From the NCBI GenBank assembly GCA_029339195.1, contig JAPTJF010000150.1:62001-126000 (forward strand): a stretch of 64,000 nt of DNA. Direction: 5' to 3'. Of the stretch, positions 45,060 through 54,900 are shown one piece after another. The number at the start of each line of letters is the position of its first letter. Position 1 is the stretch's first letter. The translations under genes and the position numbers were made by a program. The stretch is from Micractinium sp. NFX-FRZ (lineage: Eukaryota > Chlorophyta > Trebouxiophyceae > Chlorellales > Chlorellaceae). The notes beneath the pieces were generated by a model, which saw nothing but the letters and a program-made list of their open reading frames with translations, searched no databases and was not told the DNA's origin.

Positions 45060-46662
45060 ATGGGCGACCAAGCGCCAGCTGCAGACGCGGTGGTTCACGA
45101 AGCTGCAGCTGAGGATGAGGTCGGAGCATCTGACGCTGAGCAGGAGCTGGTGGCGCAGGCGCTGGAGGAAGGTGAGCTAGCTCAGAAGGGTAAGCAATCT
45201 GTCGCCGCCTGAGCCCACGGGCAGCCGCCGCGGGCGGCCTCCCGGTCGAGCGACTGTCGAGCGGCTGTCGCCGGTCGCCCGCCCCGTGCCTCTCCTCCCG
45301 TCGAAGCTCTCCTCCCTTGCCTGCTGCTACCTTCAGGCTTGCTTCCTCCATAGCAATTCTTGAAGAAAACAGCAGCTGCTGAGCCCATCTCGCCTCTGCC
45401 GTCCCCACTGAGCAGACTGGACCCCTGTGACCCACGGGTGGCTGGTGTCCGTGCCCCTGGCGGCGTGCGCCACCACCGTCGCTGTGGTGTCGGAGCGCCC
45501 AGAGTTTGACACCCTGCGCTACATTGGCGCTGCGGGTGGTGCCGCGCTAGCGTTTGCAGCGCTGACCCGGGCCTGGTTTGCCCGCTGCTACCAGAAGCAG
45601 GACATGGCAGCCTTCCCTGTGCTGGGGCTGGCGCAGGCGCAGGCGGCCAGCGCGGCCAGCGCGGCGCTTCAGCAGTGGGTGCTGCGTAGCCACGCAGTCC
45701 CAGTGTGGCCCCGCTTCATTGGTCTGGCGGCCCTGCTCCTGATGCCACCCATGGTCACAGGCAGGTGGCAGGCGCTGGCTCAGCCGAGGTTCATGGCAGC
45801 TCATTGGCACTGCGGGCTTGCCACGCTGCCTTCCCCTGCGCCAGCGCCCGCCCATCTCCCTTGCTGCGAGTCCCATGCACACAATCAACGTGCTTTCACT
45901 TGCTCTGCAGGCGTGGCCTACGTGTACGCTGGAGTGTTCAAGCGCGACCACCGCCTGCTGCTGCCTGCAGTGCAGGCGCTGGGGCCTCCGCGGTCCTGCA
46001 CTACCTAGCCTATTTCCCAACCACCTGGCTGCACGCGCTGCTGGGCGTTGTGGTTGGGAGCGTCTGCGGGCCCTACCTCTGGCAGCGAGCCAGAGTCATG
46101 CTGCTGTTGCTGCAGGCAGTCGTCCCCGCCATCCTGTCGGCGTGCGCCACAACCGTGCTGGGCGGAGGCCTCCTGGCAGGTGGGCGAGCTCTTGTGCGCT
46201 TCTCTTTGCACGCGTGCCGCCGCTGACAGGCTCTGCAGCTCTTTTGGTGCTGCCGGCCCGCCCGCCCACCACACCCTGCCCTCCCTCTTGCTCCCCCGCA
46301 GACCCCTACGGTGGCTCGGCAGCAGTGGAGCCTGACACCCTGGCTGACTGCATCGTGTGGGCTTTCTTCGGTGGGTGGGCACTGGGGGTGCGGTGTGGCC
46401 TGGGGCTGGAGGGGAGCGGGGCCAGCAGCGGAGCATGCCGCTACCGCGCCGCCAGCCGTTGCTGCATTGGAGCCGGCGGGAGACGCTGTTGTGCGTCTAC
46501 GCCATATGATGCCCTGCCAGGTGTCCCGCACATGGCTCACACCCAAGGGACTGCTCCTGCTCCTGCTTTGATGCAGGCGTTACCATGGCGCACATCGGAC
46601 AGTGGTGGCTGCTCGCCCCCAGCGCACGCACCTTCCCGGCACCCAGCCCGGCACCTAGCTAG
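45060..46662 (+). CDS. Multi-span membrane protein of unknown family
   Basis: Exons 45060-45171, 45416-45764, 45971-46179, 46302-46370 and 46577-46662 keep phase (274 residues). An acidic N-terminus (MGDQAPAADAVVHEAAAED) precedes five or six hydrophobic spans, e.g. IGAAGGAALAFAALTRAW, WPRFIGLAALLLMPPMV and LHYLAYFPTTWLHALLGVVV, then VMLLLLQAVVPAIL and a short C-terminus after WAFFGGVTMAHIGQWW. The third exon could start earlier, at 45911, with frame kept. In another frame that extra stretch reads GVAYVYAGVFKRDHRLLLPA, which looks more protein-like but needs a GC donor at 45760 and a one-base shift later. No signal peptide or known motif. TGTAA at 46840-46844 is a likely poly(A) motif. Confidence 0.65.
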
Positions 46663-47125
46663 GGAGTGCCTGCAGGCGCAGCGCCTGCCGCCGCCACTTC
46701 CGGCCGGGTAGCGGCAGGGTCAGCAGGGGCAGCAGCAGGCCTGCCTGCCTGTGGGCAAGTCCCAGCAGGGATAGCAGGGTCAGCAGGCCCAGCAGCGCCA
46801 GCAAGTTGGTGGCGACAGCAGTGCCGGCGGCACCAAGGGTGTAATCTGCCTCCCCTTTCATCTCCACTAACAGCTTTTTGATAGATTCGGTTTGTTCCCC
46901 TTCATTCAAGACCCTCCTCCGGCATGCCCTGGCCAACTGTGCTGCAGTTCCCACTCCCGGCCTGCGCCTGCCAGGCAGTGCCCCCGTCTTCCTGAGCACC
47001 AACGCTCCCTCGCTTCCCAAGGCCTGCGCAGACTCCACGTTTTGAGTGCACGCCATGCATGCGCTGCAGCCCTTTGCTTTTTCCAGTGCCAGTGTACAGA
47101 CCTCCGCATGCGCTAGGGGGTTCAA
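46663..47125 (+). repeat. Segmental duplication, copy 2 (decayed)
   Basis: Matches 43735-43900 (CGCCTGCCGCCGCCACTTCC, CAGCAGGCCCAGCAG, TTGGTGGCGACAGCA) and 44325-44530 (CACGTTTTGAGTGCACGCCA, CCGCATGCGCTAG). Stops and indels break every frame, so it is a pseudogene fragment of the 42591-44087 gene's 3' end. Nothing else is seen before 47344, apart from a minus-strand TGTAA at 47295-47299. Confidence 0.75.
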
Positions 47126-47294
47126 GAAGCAGCGGCGTCAAAGTTTGATGGTTCCACGGGCTTGGAATTGCCACCCCTGGCGGGGAGGTCTAGGTGAGGC
47201 CCTAGTGCTGGCTCCGTGGACCCTACATGTTATTCACTCGTTGATTAGTGATGGTATGCCCCTCACTGCGCCTGGCATGGGTTATCAAGGCATC

Positions 47295-47299
47295 TTACA
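47295..47299 (-). terminator. Probable poly(A) motif TGTAA for the GYF gene
   Basis: TGTAA on the minus strand 45 bp past the stop at 47344. Confidence 0.55.
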
Positions 47300-47343
47300 T
47301 CAAGACGTGTTGACATCAGGTTGCAACACTACCATGGAAAAGC

Positions 47344-50300
47344 TCAGTAGCGTGGGCGTGCCGCGCCGCGCTGCTGCCAGGCGCCGCCCCGCCCCCCACC
47401 CCTGCCTCCTTGCCTGTGCTGGTGCCACAGCGGCTGCGGCTGCTGCGGCTGCACCGTATGCTGCTGCCACGGCCCCGGCTGCTGCTGCTGTGCTCCTCCT
47501 TGGAAGGCCGCCCCGACTTGCTCAGCCGGCACCTCCTGCTGCTCATACTGCCGCCTCTGCTGGCCAGCAGCCTCACGGCTCCTTTGCTCATTAGCAAAAA
47601 ACAGAGCATCCCCCAGATCTGCATCACCGCCACCCTGCGCCTCTCGCCGCTCCTGCTGCTGCTCCTCCTGCTGCTGCGCCTGCTGTGCGCGCTGCTGCTC
47701 CTGCTGCTGCAGCCGCAGCAGGTAGCCCTGCCGCTGCTTGCGCTCGGCGTCGTCCTCCGCTGAGCTGCCTGGGGCGGCACTCTGTTGCGCCTGGTACTGC
47801 GGCGGCAGCCGCTGCTGCTGCAAGGACGGCCACGGCGGCTGCTGCTGCTGCTGTGGTCGCTGCTGTGCCTGCTGCATGGGCACCGCCCCCAGCTGCTGCA
47901 GCATGGGCTGCGCCCAGGATGGCTGCTGCTGCGCCTGCTGCGCCTGCTGCTGCAGCTGCTGCATGGCCTGTGCAAGCTGGGACCACTGCTGCTGCTGCAG
48001 CTGCTGCATCAGCAGCTGCTGCTGCTGGGCCATGCCCAATGTCTGGGCCGTCTGCTGCTGCGCTTGGGGCAGCATCTGCTGCACCTGCTGCGGCTGGCCC
48101 CGCTGCTGCGCAAGTGCCATCTCCTGCTCAAAAGCAGCCACAGCAGACGCCACATCTTGGTTGGCAGCATCCCCAGCGGCTGCTGCCCATGCTGCCATGC
48201 TGCCGCCGCCCCACGGTGCAAGCTGCTGGGACGGTTCAGGCTGCTGCTGCTGCTGCTGCTGCTGCTGGGTAAAAGGCGCTTGCTGCGGCGGCTGCTCCTG
48301 ACCCAGCGGCTGTGAGCCCGGCTGGCCAGCCTGCCATTGCACAGTGCCACCCTGGACCATTTGCTGCTGGTGCTGCGGTGACACGCGTGGCTGCTGCTGC
48401 GGCTGCTGCTGCCACGGGTGCTGCGGCACGTGAATTGCGCCAGTGCTGGGCGGAGCTGCCGCCGGCGCGCCTGCTGTGACGCCTGGCACTGGGGCAAATG
48501 GCTGTGCATGCTGCTGCTGCAGTGAAGCCTGCTGCTGCTGCTGCTGCTGCTGCTGGGCCCAGGGTGCGGCGATGGAGGCTGGCAAGGCATGCGAGGCACC
48601 CGCAGATGCCATTGCGCTGCCAGGTGGCTGGGTGCCTTCCGTCAAAGGTGCCCAAATGGGTGCAGCCACCGCTGCAGGTGCGGGCGCTGCTGCTAGCTGC
48701 GGAGGTCGGTACGTTGGCGGCCGGGGCAGCGCAGCAGGCTGGGCCGGCGGCGGCGGCGGGGGCAGCGGTGGCGGAGGGGGCGGCGGCTCCTCCTCCCCCA
48801 CGTAACTGCCTGCCGCCATTGCTGCTGCTGCTGGGGCATCCACTTCCAAGGCTCCGGAGTTGGCCAGAACGTCTTCCGCAGGCACCTGCTGTGCATGCTG
48901 TGCACCTGCTGCCAGCGCAGGCGTCGGCAGCGGCGGCGCCACAACGCCGGCCGCAGCGGTGGTGCCGCCGGGCAGGGGAGGCGCCAGCTGTGCCAGCTGT
49001 GCCTGCTGCGCCTGCGGCGGATGGAGGAGCTGCACAGGGGTGGAAGAAAGAGTGCCGGCACCAGCAGGGGCGAGGGCGGTCAGAAAGTAGTGCGTACATG
49101 CGGCAGAGAGCAGGCGTAAGCAGCAAAGCCACCCTGCCTGCCCACCCGCATGTCCCAGTCTTGTCAGCCCTCTGTCCCCACCTGTCAAGCCCTCGTCTTC
49201 CCACCCCACCCACCTGGTGTGCGACCTCTGGCAGGACCACCCGGGGGGCGTAGCCAGGCGGGTAGTCCCCCACCGCCTCCAGAACAGCGTCGCTGGGCAT
49301 CGGCAGTGGCCCGCCGGGCAGCGGGGCAGCAGCAGCAGCGCCGCCTGCCAGCGCGGGCGCCAGCCCGCCTGCCTGCTGCGCCTGCTGATGCCCCTCCTCC
49401 TCCTCCTCTTCGTCCCAGTCAGCCCGGGAGGGCGAGTTGAGCTCGGGGGCCGAGGCAGGGTGAGCTGGCGCTGAGGGCGGGGAGTAGGAGGGGCTGGGCT
49501 CATACAGCTCCCCGCCGCCTCCCGCCGGGCTGGGCACATAGGCAGCCCCGCTGCCGCCGCCGGCACCCGAGGCACCGCCCGCCTCAAACCCGTCGTCCCA
49601 ATCTTCGCCCGCCCCCGCCCCATAGTCCTCCTGCCCCTGCTCCTGCTGCTGGGCCTGCTGCGCCGCCTGCTGTGCCTGCCGCGCCGCCGCCTCGCCCTCA
49701 GCGGCCTGCCGGGCGGCGTCGGACGCCGCCGCTGCGCGCGCGCGGGCCGCCGCCTCCTCCCGCTGCTGCCGGCTCACGTCTGCCAGCTGGCTATACCCCA
49801 GCAGCACAAACAGGCGCAGGCTCAGCCCCTGCTCCTCCTCGTGAACCATGATGTCGTCCTTCAGGGTGCCCCTGCAGTTGTGAAAACAGGTGACGGGGCA
49901 GACATGTCGGGAAAGGTTTGAAAGGGAGCAGCTCAAGAATAGGGGCACGCAGGCAGAGGCCCGCCCTGTCCGCCTTTGCTCCAGGCCGCCCCTGCAACAA
50001 CAAGAAAACACGGTGCATGTAGGGCAGGGCGTGCCTGAGATGTGGCGCGCAACACAGAGGAGGCCTCATCTGTGCAGAGCTGCGCGCCCGCATGCCTTCC
50101 ACCCACCACCCTCCCACCACGTTCTCCCACTCACTGCTTGAACATCTGGCGCAGCTCGCCCAGTGTGTATGGCCCCTCCGTCTGCTGCCGCTCGTTCCGG
50201 AAGCACCACAGGCCTGATGCCTCCTGCGGCAGTTGAGGGGCGGGGAGTTGGGCGATAGCGGGACGCAAATGCCGTGGCAAGCTCTGGCCCCGGCAGCAGG

Positions 50301-51926
50301 CACTTGAGTCCGAGCGGGGAGGAGCAGGCAGCCGGGGAAAGCGAGCGGGCGGGGCCGGCCCCGCAAGGCAGAAGTGGTGCACTTGCACACAGGGAAATGA
50401 GCGCCGGCCCTGTGCTGTGCAAGCAGAATGCAACGTGCTGCAGCACCAGTGGGCATGCAACGGCGTGATCCAGGCGGGAGCAAGCAGCACTGCGAGGCTC
50501 TGCTCACCTCCTCCTCTGCCTCTGCAGCCGCCGATGCCTCAGCCTCCATTCTCTGACGGTCCTCCCACTCCCTCCGCCGCCGCTCTTCGTCCCACTCGCG
50601 CCGCCTGCCGCCGCCGCGCCCCCAGCGCCCCCGTCCCTGCCACCCCCGGCCGCCGGGCCCCGGGTGCATGCCAGGGTGTGGGCCCTGGTGGGTGGCAGGG
50701 AAGGCGCCGCCAGGTGGCGCCGGCCCACGCTGCCGCTGCTCCCGCTCCCGAAGCAGCTGGGCTGACAGGGGCTCTGGCAGCGTCAGGGCCTGCAGGCAGG
50801 CAGGGGATGTGGGAAAGGTTTTAAAATTTAGACTGGAAAGGCAGCCAGGGTCTCGAGCGCAGCCACGGCCTGCAGGCATGGGTATGAAAAGAGTGCAGGG
50901 ACTTGGCTGCAGGCAGGGCAGGAGGGAAGCTTCAAAAGTTGGACTGCAGGCAGGCAGGGCAGACGGGGGCTTGGGCGGAGTCGGGGCCTGCAAGCGTGGG
51001 ACGTTACAAACAGGGATCGCCTGTAGGGACCAGGCTGCAGGCTGATGCCAGGGCCTTGGACGGCGCTGCATCATGCTATGCTGTGCTGTGCTGTGCTGTG
51101 CTGTGCTGTGCTGTGAGGGAACACACCCTATCCCTGCCCCACCCAAGGCTCAGGCTCACTTGGGAGAGGATGCATGACGCCCTGCTGCGCTGCGCTGTGC
51201 TGTGCTGTGCTGTGCCACATTCCAACCTGGCCCCACCTCAGCCTCACCTGCGAGAGGGGTATCGTGCCGTGCTGCGGGTGCTCCACCTGCGTATGTGGCT
51301 GCACCAGGCCCGCGCGCAGCAGCTGCTGCAGCTGGGGCACGCTGAAGGGGCCCTGCAGGGGGGGGAAGGGGTGCTATGGCTTTCGCGTTCAGGGTCTAGG
51401 GTTGGGGTCTACCACGGGGCCTTGCGAGGCGGGCAGGCAAGAGGGCAAGCAGGCGGGGCGGGCGCAAGCGTGGCAAGCAAGGAGCGCCGCCCAAGCCCGT
51501 CGGTCGACACAAGTTTGGGCCAACTCCTGGAGAGCGCTGGGCTTGTGGCTAGCGGCGTGCCCAGCGGGGCTTGCCTGCAGGCCAAGTCAGCAAGCAGCGC
51601 GCCTGCCTGCCTCCCCGCCGTCCTGCTACAACAGCATACACCTGCCTACACCTACCTGCCTACGCCTGCCTGCCCTTCGCCTGCCTGCCTGCCTACGCCT
51701 GCTGGCCTTCGCCTGCCTGCCTACCTACGCCTGCGTTCCCCTGCCTGCCCTACTGAGGCCGCGCACCGCCCACCTGGACTGACCCCGTCTCGGGGTCTCT
51801 GTACGTCAGCACCCGCCCCTGCGCCACGTCACTCTTGCGCTTGAGAGCCTCCTTGCGCTGCGCCAGGGAGGCTGCCAGCTTGCTGCCGCCGTCGGGCAGG
51901 GACACCACGCCCGCTTGCACGCGCGC
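47344..51926 (-). CDS. Double-GYF-domain, Gln-rich protein (5' end unresolved)
   Basis: Exons 51774-51926, 51248-51352, 50508-50789, 50135-50223, 49214-49871 and 47344-49029 keep phase (990 residues so far). A GYF-like domain spans the first two exons: VLTYRDPETGSVQ then GPFSVPQLQQLLRAGLVQPH. A second follows an RGG/Arg-Glu region: SGLWCFRNERQQTEGPYTLG, then ELRQMFKQGTLKDDIMVH. GYF domains bind Pro-rich peptides in RNA-processing and translation-control proteins. The last ~600 residues are acidic, then Pro-rich, then extremely Gln-rich with Gln9-12 runs, ending in an RG-rich GGRGGGRGGAW tail, as in RNA-binding condensate proteins. No ATG lies in frame before a stop in the first exon, so the N-terminus must come from upstream: either a missed exon or the JmjC gene, whose last big exon ends in matching phase. 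Confidence 0.78.
51072..51115. repeat. GCTGT pentamer microsatellite in a GYF intron
   Basis: Seven or more head-to-tail TGTGC units, with a shorter run at 51195-51217. The same pentamer (or its complement CAGCA) appears at 21143-21160, 30435-30447, 35105-35158, 36966-37018 and 54662-54683. Confidence 0.8.
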
Positions 51927-51976
51927 CTGCAGGCGGGCGGGGCAGCGGCGGGTGGGGCAAGTGCGGCAGCGGCGGG

Positions 51977-54900
51977 TCACTGATGGGCCATGCCAAGCAG
52001 CAGCATGGCCTGGGCATCACGCAGCGGCCGCTGGCGTGCAGTTAAAGCAGCTGCCAGCCATGGCGGCGTCGCGCTTCAAAGCCCGCTGGCTGGCGGGCCT
52101 CTGGCAGTGCCCAGGAACTCACCGGCAGCTCGTGCTCCCGCTTCACAAGGCACACACATACATGCACCTACAAACAAAGCCTTATAACCAGCAGCCCCTC
52201 CTTTCCCTTCACCAAGATTCTTGCTCCGCTGCGCCTCCTTCAGCTGGCTGCTCCTCAGCAGGCCCAGCATACACGCCCCCTGATGTCGGCAACGCAGGGC
52301 AATGCTCACCAGCAGCTCGTCCTCCCGCTTCACAAGGTTCTGCAGCTGCTGCAGCTCTGCCAGCAGCTCCTCGGCAGCCGCCCGCTGCCGCTCCTGCTCC
52401 CTAGAGCCGGGGCGGAGTGCGGCCGCCAGCGGCGCCCTCATCTGAGCTCGCGGGCTGGCCCCTGCCTGCGCCTGTGCCTGCCGCTCTGCGGCTGCTGGCG
52501 CTTGTTGCTCCTCTGCCTGTGCTGCTGCTGCTGCTGACGGATCAGAGACACGCCGCCAGGCTGGCCGCCCGTGCGCCGCTGCTTCTTGCGCCGCCTGCGC
52601 CTGCGCCTGCGCCGCTTCCGCCGCGGGTGCTGCCTCCTGTGCTGCTGCGCTTGGGCCAGGGGCGGCGGCCTGCTGCGCACGCCCTGATGCCTGCGCCTGC
52701 GCCTGCCGCTGCTGCGCCTGCTGCTGCTGCTGCCTGTGGCGGCTCAGGTTGATAGTGTATCCTTGGACGTGTTTGCGTCCCAGAGGCTGCAGGTCCGCTG
52801 GGGGAGGTGGCGCCACGGGGGCGGGTGCCTCTTTGACTCCCTTGGCCGCCCTGGCCTTTGGTATGACAGGGCCCTCTGCAGCTGTGCCAGCTGTGCCACG
52901 GGCTGCAGCCAGGCTGGTGCGCTGCTTCTTGGCAGCACTGCCAGTCTTGGAGGCCGGGGCAGCAGCTGCCGCTGCGGCAGCGGCGTCGCTGCCGGCCTTG
53001 CGCAGCCTGCGGCGCTGCTGCTGGGCCGGCTGCTGCCGCGGCGCACGCTTGGCAGCGGGCTTGCTGCCCGCGAGCCATTCCTCGTCCTCATCACTGCTGG
53101 CCACATCAGCAACAGCATCTTCTTCGCGTCTGCTGTCACCGCTGCTGCTGCTGCTGACCTCTTGTACGCTGCCATCGCTGTCCCCCGCCTGCCGCCGCCC
53201 CCGCTGTGCCGGCGGCGCGCCCCGCTTGCGCTGTCCCCTGTTTGCAGCGCCGGCGCCGGCGACCTCCGGCAGCTGCTCCGGCTGCTGCGGTGGCTGCTGC
53301 GCCTGCTGCGCCTGCGTTGCGGGCTTCTCGTAAAAGAAGAGCATGTCGAGATCCCCGCTGCCGCCCCCGCCCCCTGCCTCCCGCACCGGCATCATCTGAA
53401 GCGCCACCTCCGGCTGCCGCTGCTGCTGCTGCCCGCCATCCGACTGCCGCAGCAGCACCGCGCGTGGCCTGGCGCTGCCAGCCAGGCCGCCAGCAGGGCT
53501 GCCTAGAACTGCCTGAGCCGCCCATGCAGCAATGCCGGCTCCGGAAGTTGCAGTGCCAGGCTGCAGGGTGCCAGAGCCTCCGCCCGGCGGTTGTGCCTGC
53601 TGTGCCTGCTGTGCCTGCACCGCCTCCAAACAGTCCTGCAGCTCCTCCAGCAGCTCAAAGGGCTCGGTGACGCGATCGGGCACGCCTGCAGCGGCAGATT
53701 TTGAAGCAAAGGCTTGAAGGTTGAGGGCGGGGGTGGGGAGGTGGAGGGTTGACGCCCGGAGGGACCCAGCCGGGCAGGCGGCGCGTCGTGATTCGGGCGA
53801 CAAGTGTTGGGGCGGGGACGGGGGGGGAGGGAGGGAAAGGGAGTGGGCAAGACGCTGCATGCGCGCTGAAATTGGTGGGGCCCACATCCTGCAGCGGCAG
53901 CCGCACAAGCGGCAGGGCAGAGCTGCGGAAGCGAGAGATGTGCGCTGGCGCATGGCAGGCCCAGGCACGGCAGACCACAGCAGGCGGGGCAGGCCAGGCT
54001 GGGCGAGCCCCGCTGGATAGCCAAGGAGTGTGGTTTGACAGCACAGGCCAAGTGGTGTGCCCGCACCTGCGCTCTTGCGGCCGCCGCCCTGCTCCTGCTG
54101 CCGCCACCACTCGCCCAGCAGCTGCGCCAGGGCCGGCAGCCCCTCCACCTCCCAGGGGGTCATCCCCACGCCACTGGGCGGCAGCCCGTGCCGCACGCAC
54201 TGCCGCAGCCTGCACTGGTACAGCGAGGGATGTATGTGAGGGGGGCGTGGTCGGGAGGGAGGCTCAGGTCAGAGCGCGCTGGGAGGCTGCCCGTGTCGCA
54301 CGCACGTTAGGCGAGGTTGGGAGGGAGGGCAGGAGGCACAGGGCGGGACAGGCAAGGGCAAGCACGCGTGTTGTGCACCGCCTTGTGCCGCCCCTGCGCA
54401 CTTGTGCTGGTGTTGGGCGCTGCGAGAATAGTGAGCGACACCCAGCCGACCTCTGTGCTGCCATCGCAACACCCGAGTTCCGCTGAGCTGGCGGGGGCTG
54501 AGCTGGCGGAGGCCTCACCTGTCCAGCGCCTGCTCCGCCGCATACCACATGAGCCGGCGGAAGAGCGGGAACTGCGGGGGGCAGAAAGGCAAACGGCGAG
54601 CAGGGGGGGCAGGCAGACTCGGGAATGGATGGCCGACGGGACATGAGGCGGGCCAGCCAGCGTGCACAGCACAGCACAGCACAGGGCAGCGCGGCACCAA
54701 GGCACAGCACAGCGCATTGCTTGCCTGACGCTGCGCTTCCCTTCCCCCCCTCTCCTGCCTCCCCCTCCCGTCTCAGACCTGGAACTTGGGGGTCACTCCC
54801 AGGCGCTGCTCCCGGCGGTAGCACCCGGCAATGGAGGCGTAGTCAAAGGGGTGCAGGAAGTTGCCACCTGCGGGTGGGAAGAGGGAGGGGGAGGGGGTGG

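Noticed and set aside
47410..48315. Leu/Cys-rich ORFs on the plus strand opposite the GYF gene
   Set aside because: They are the reverse reading of CAG (Gln) runs, giving CTG (Leu) and TGC (Cys). No conserved motif or splice partners.
48236..50011. 591-codon minus-strand ORF overlapping the GYF gene
   Set aside because: Its first part coincides with exon 5 of the GYF gene in the correct frame, but it then runs through the intron into a wrong frame; the splice at 49214/49029 keeps the good frame.
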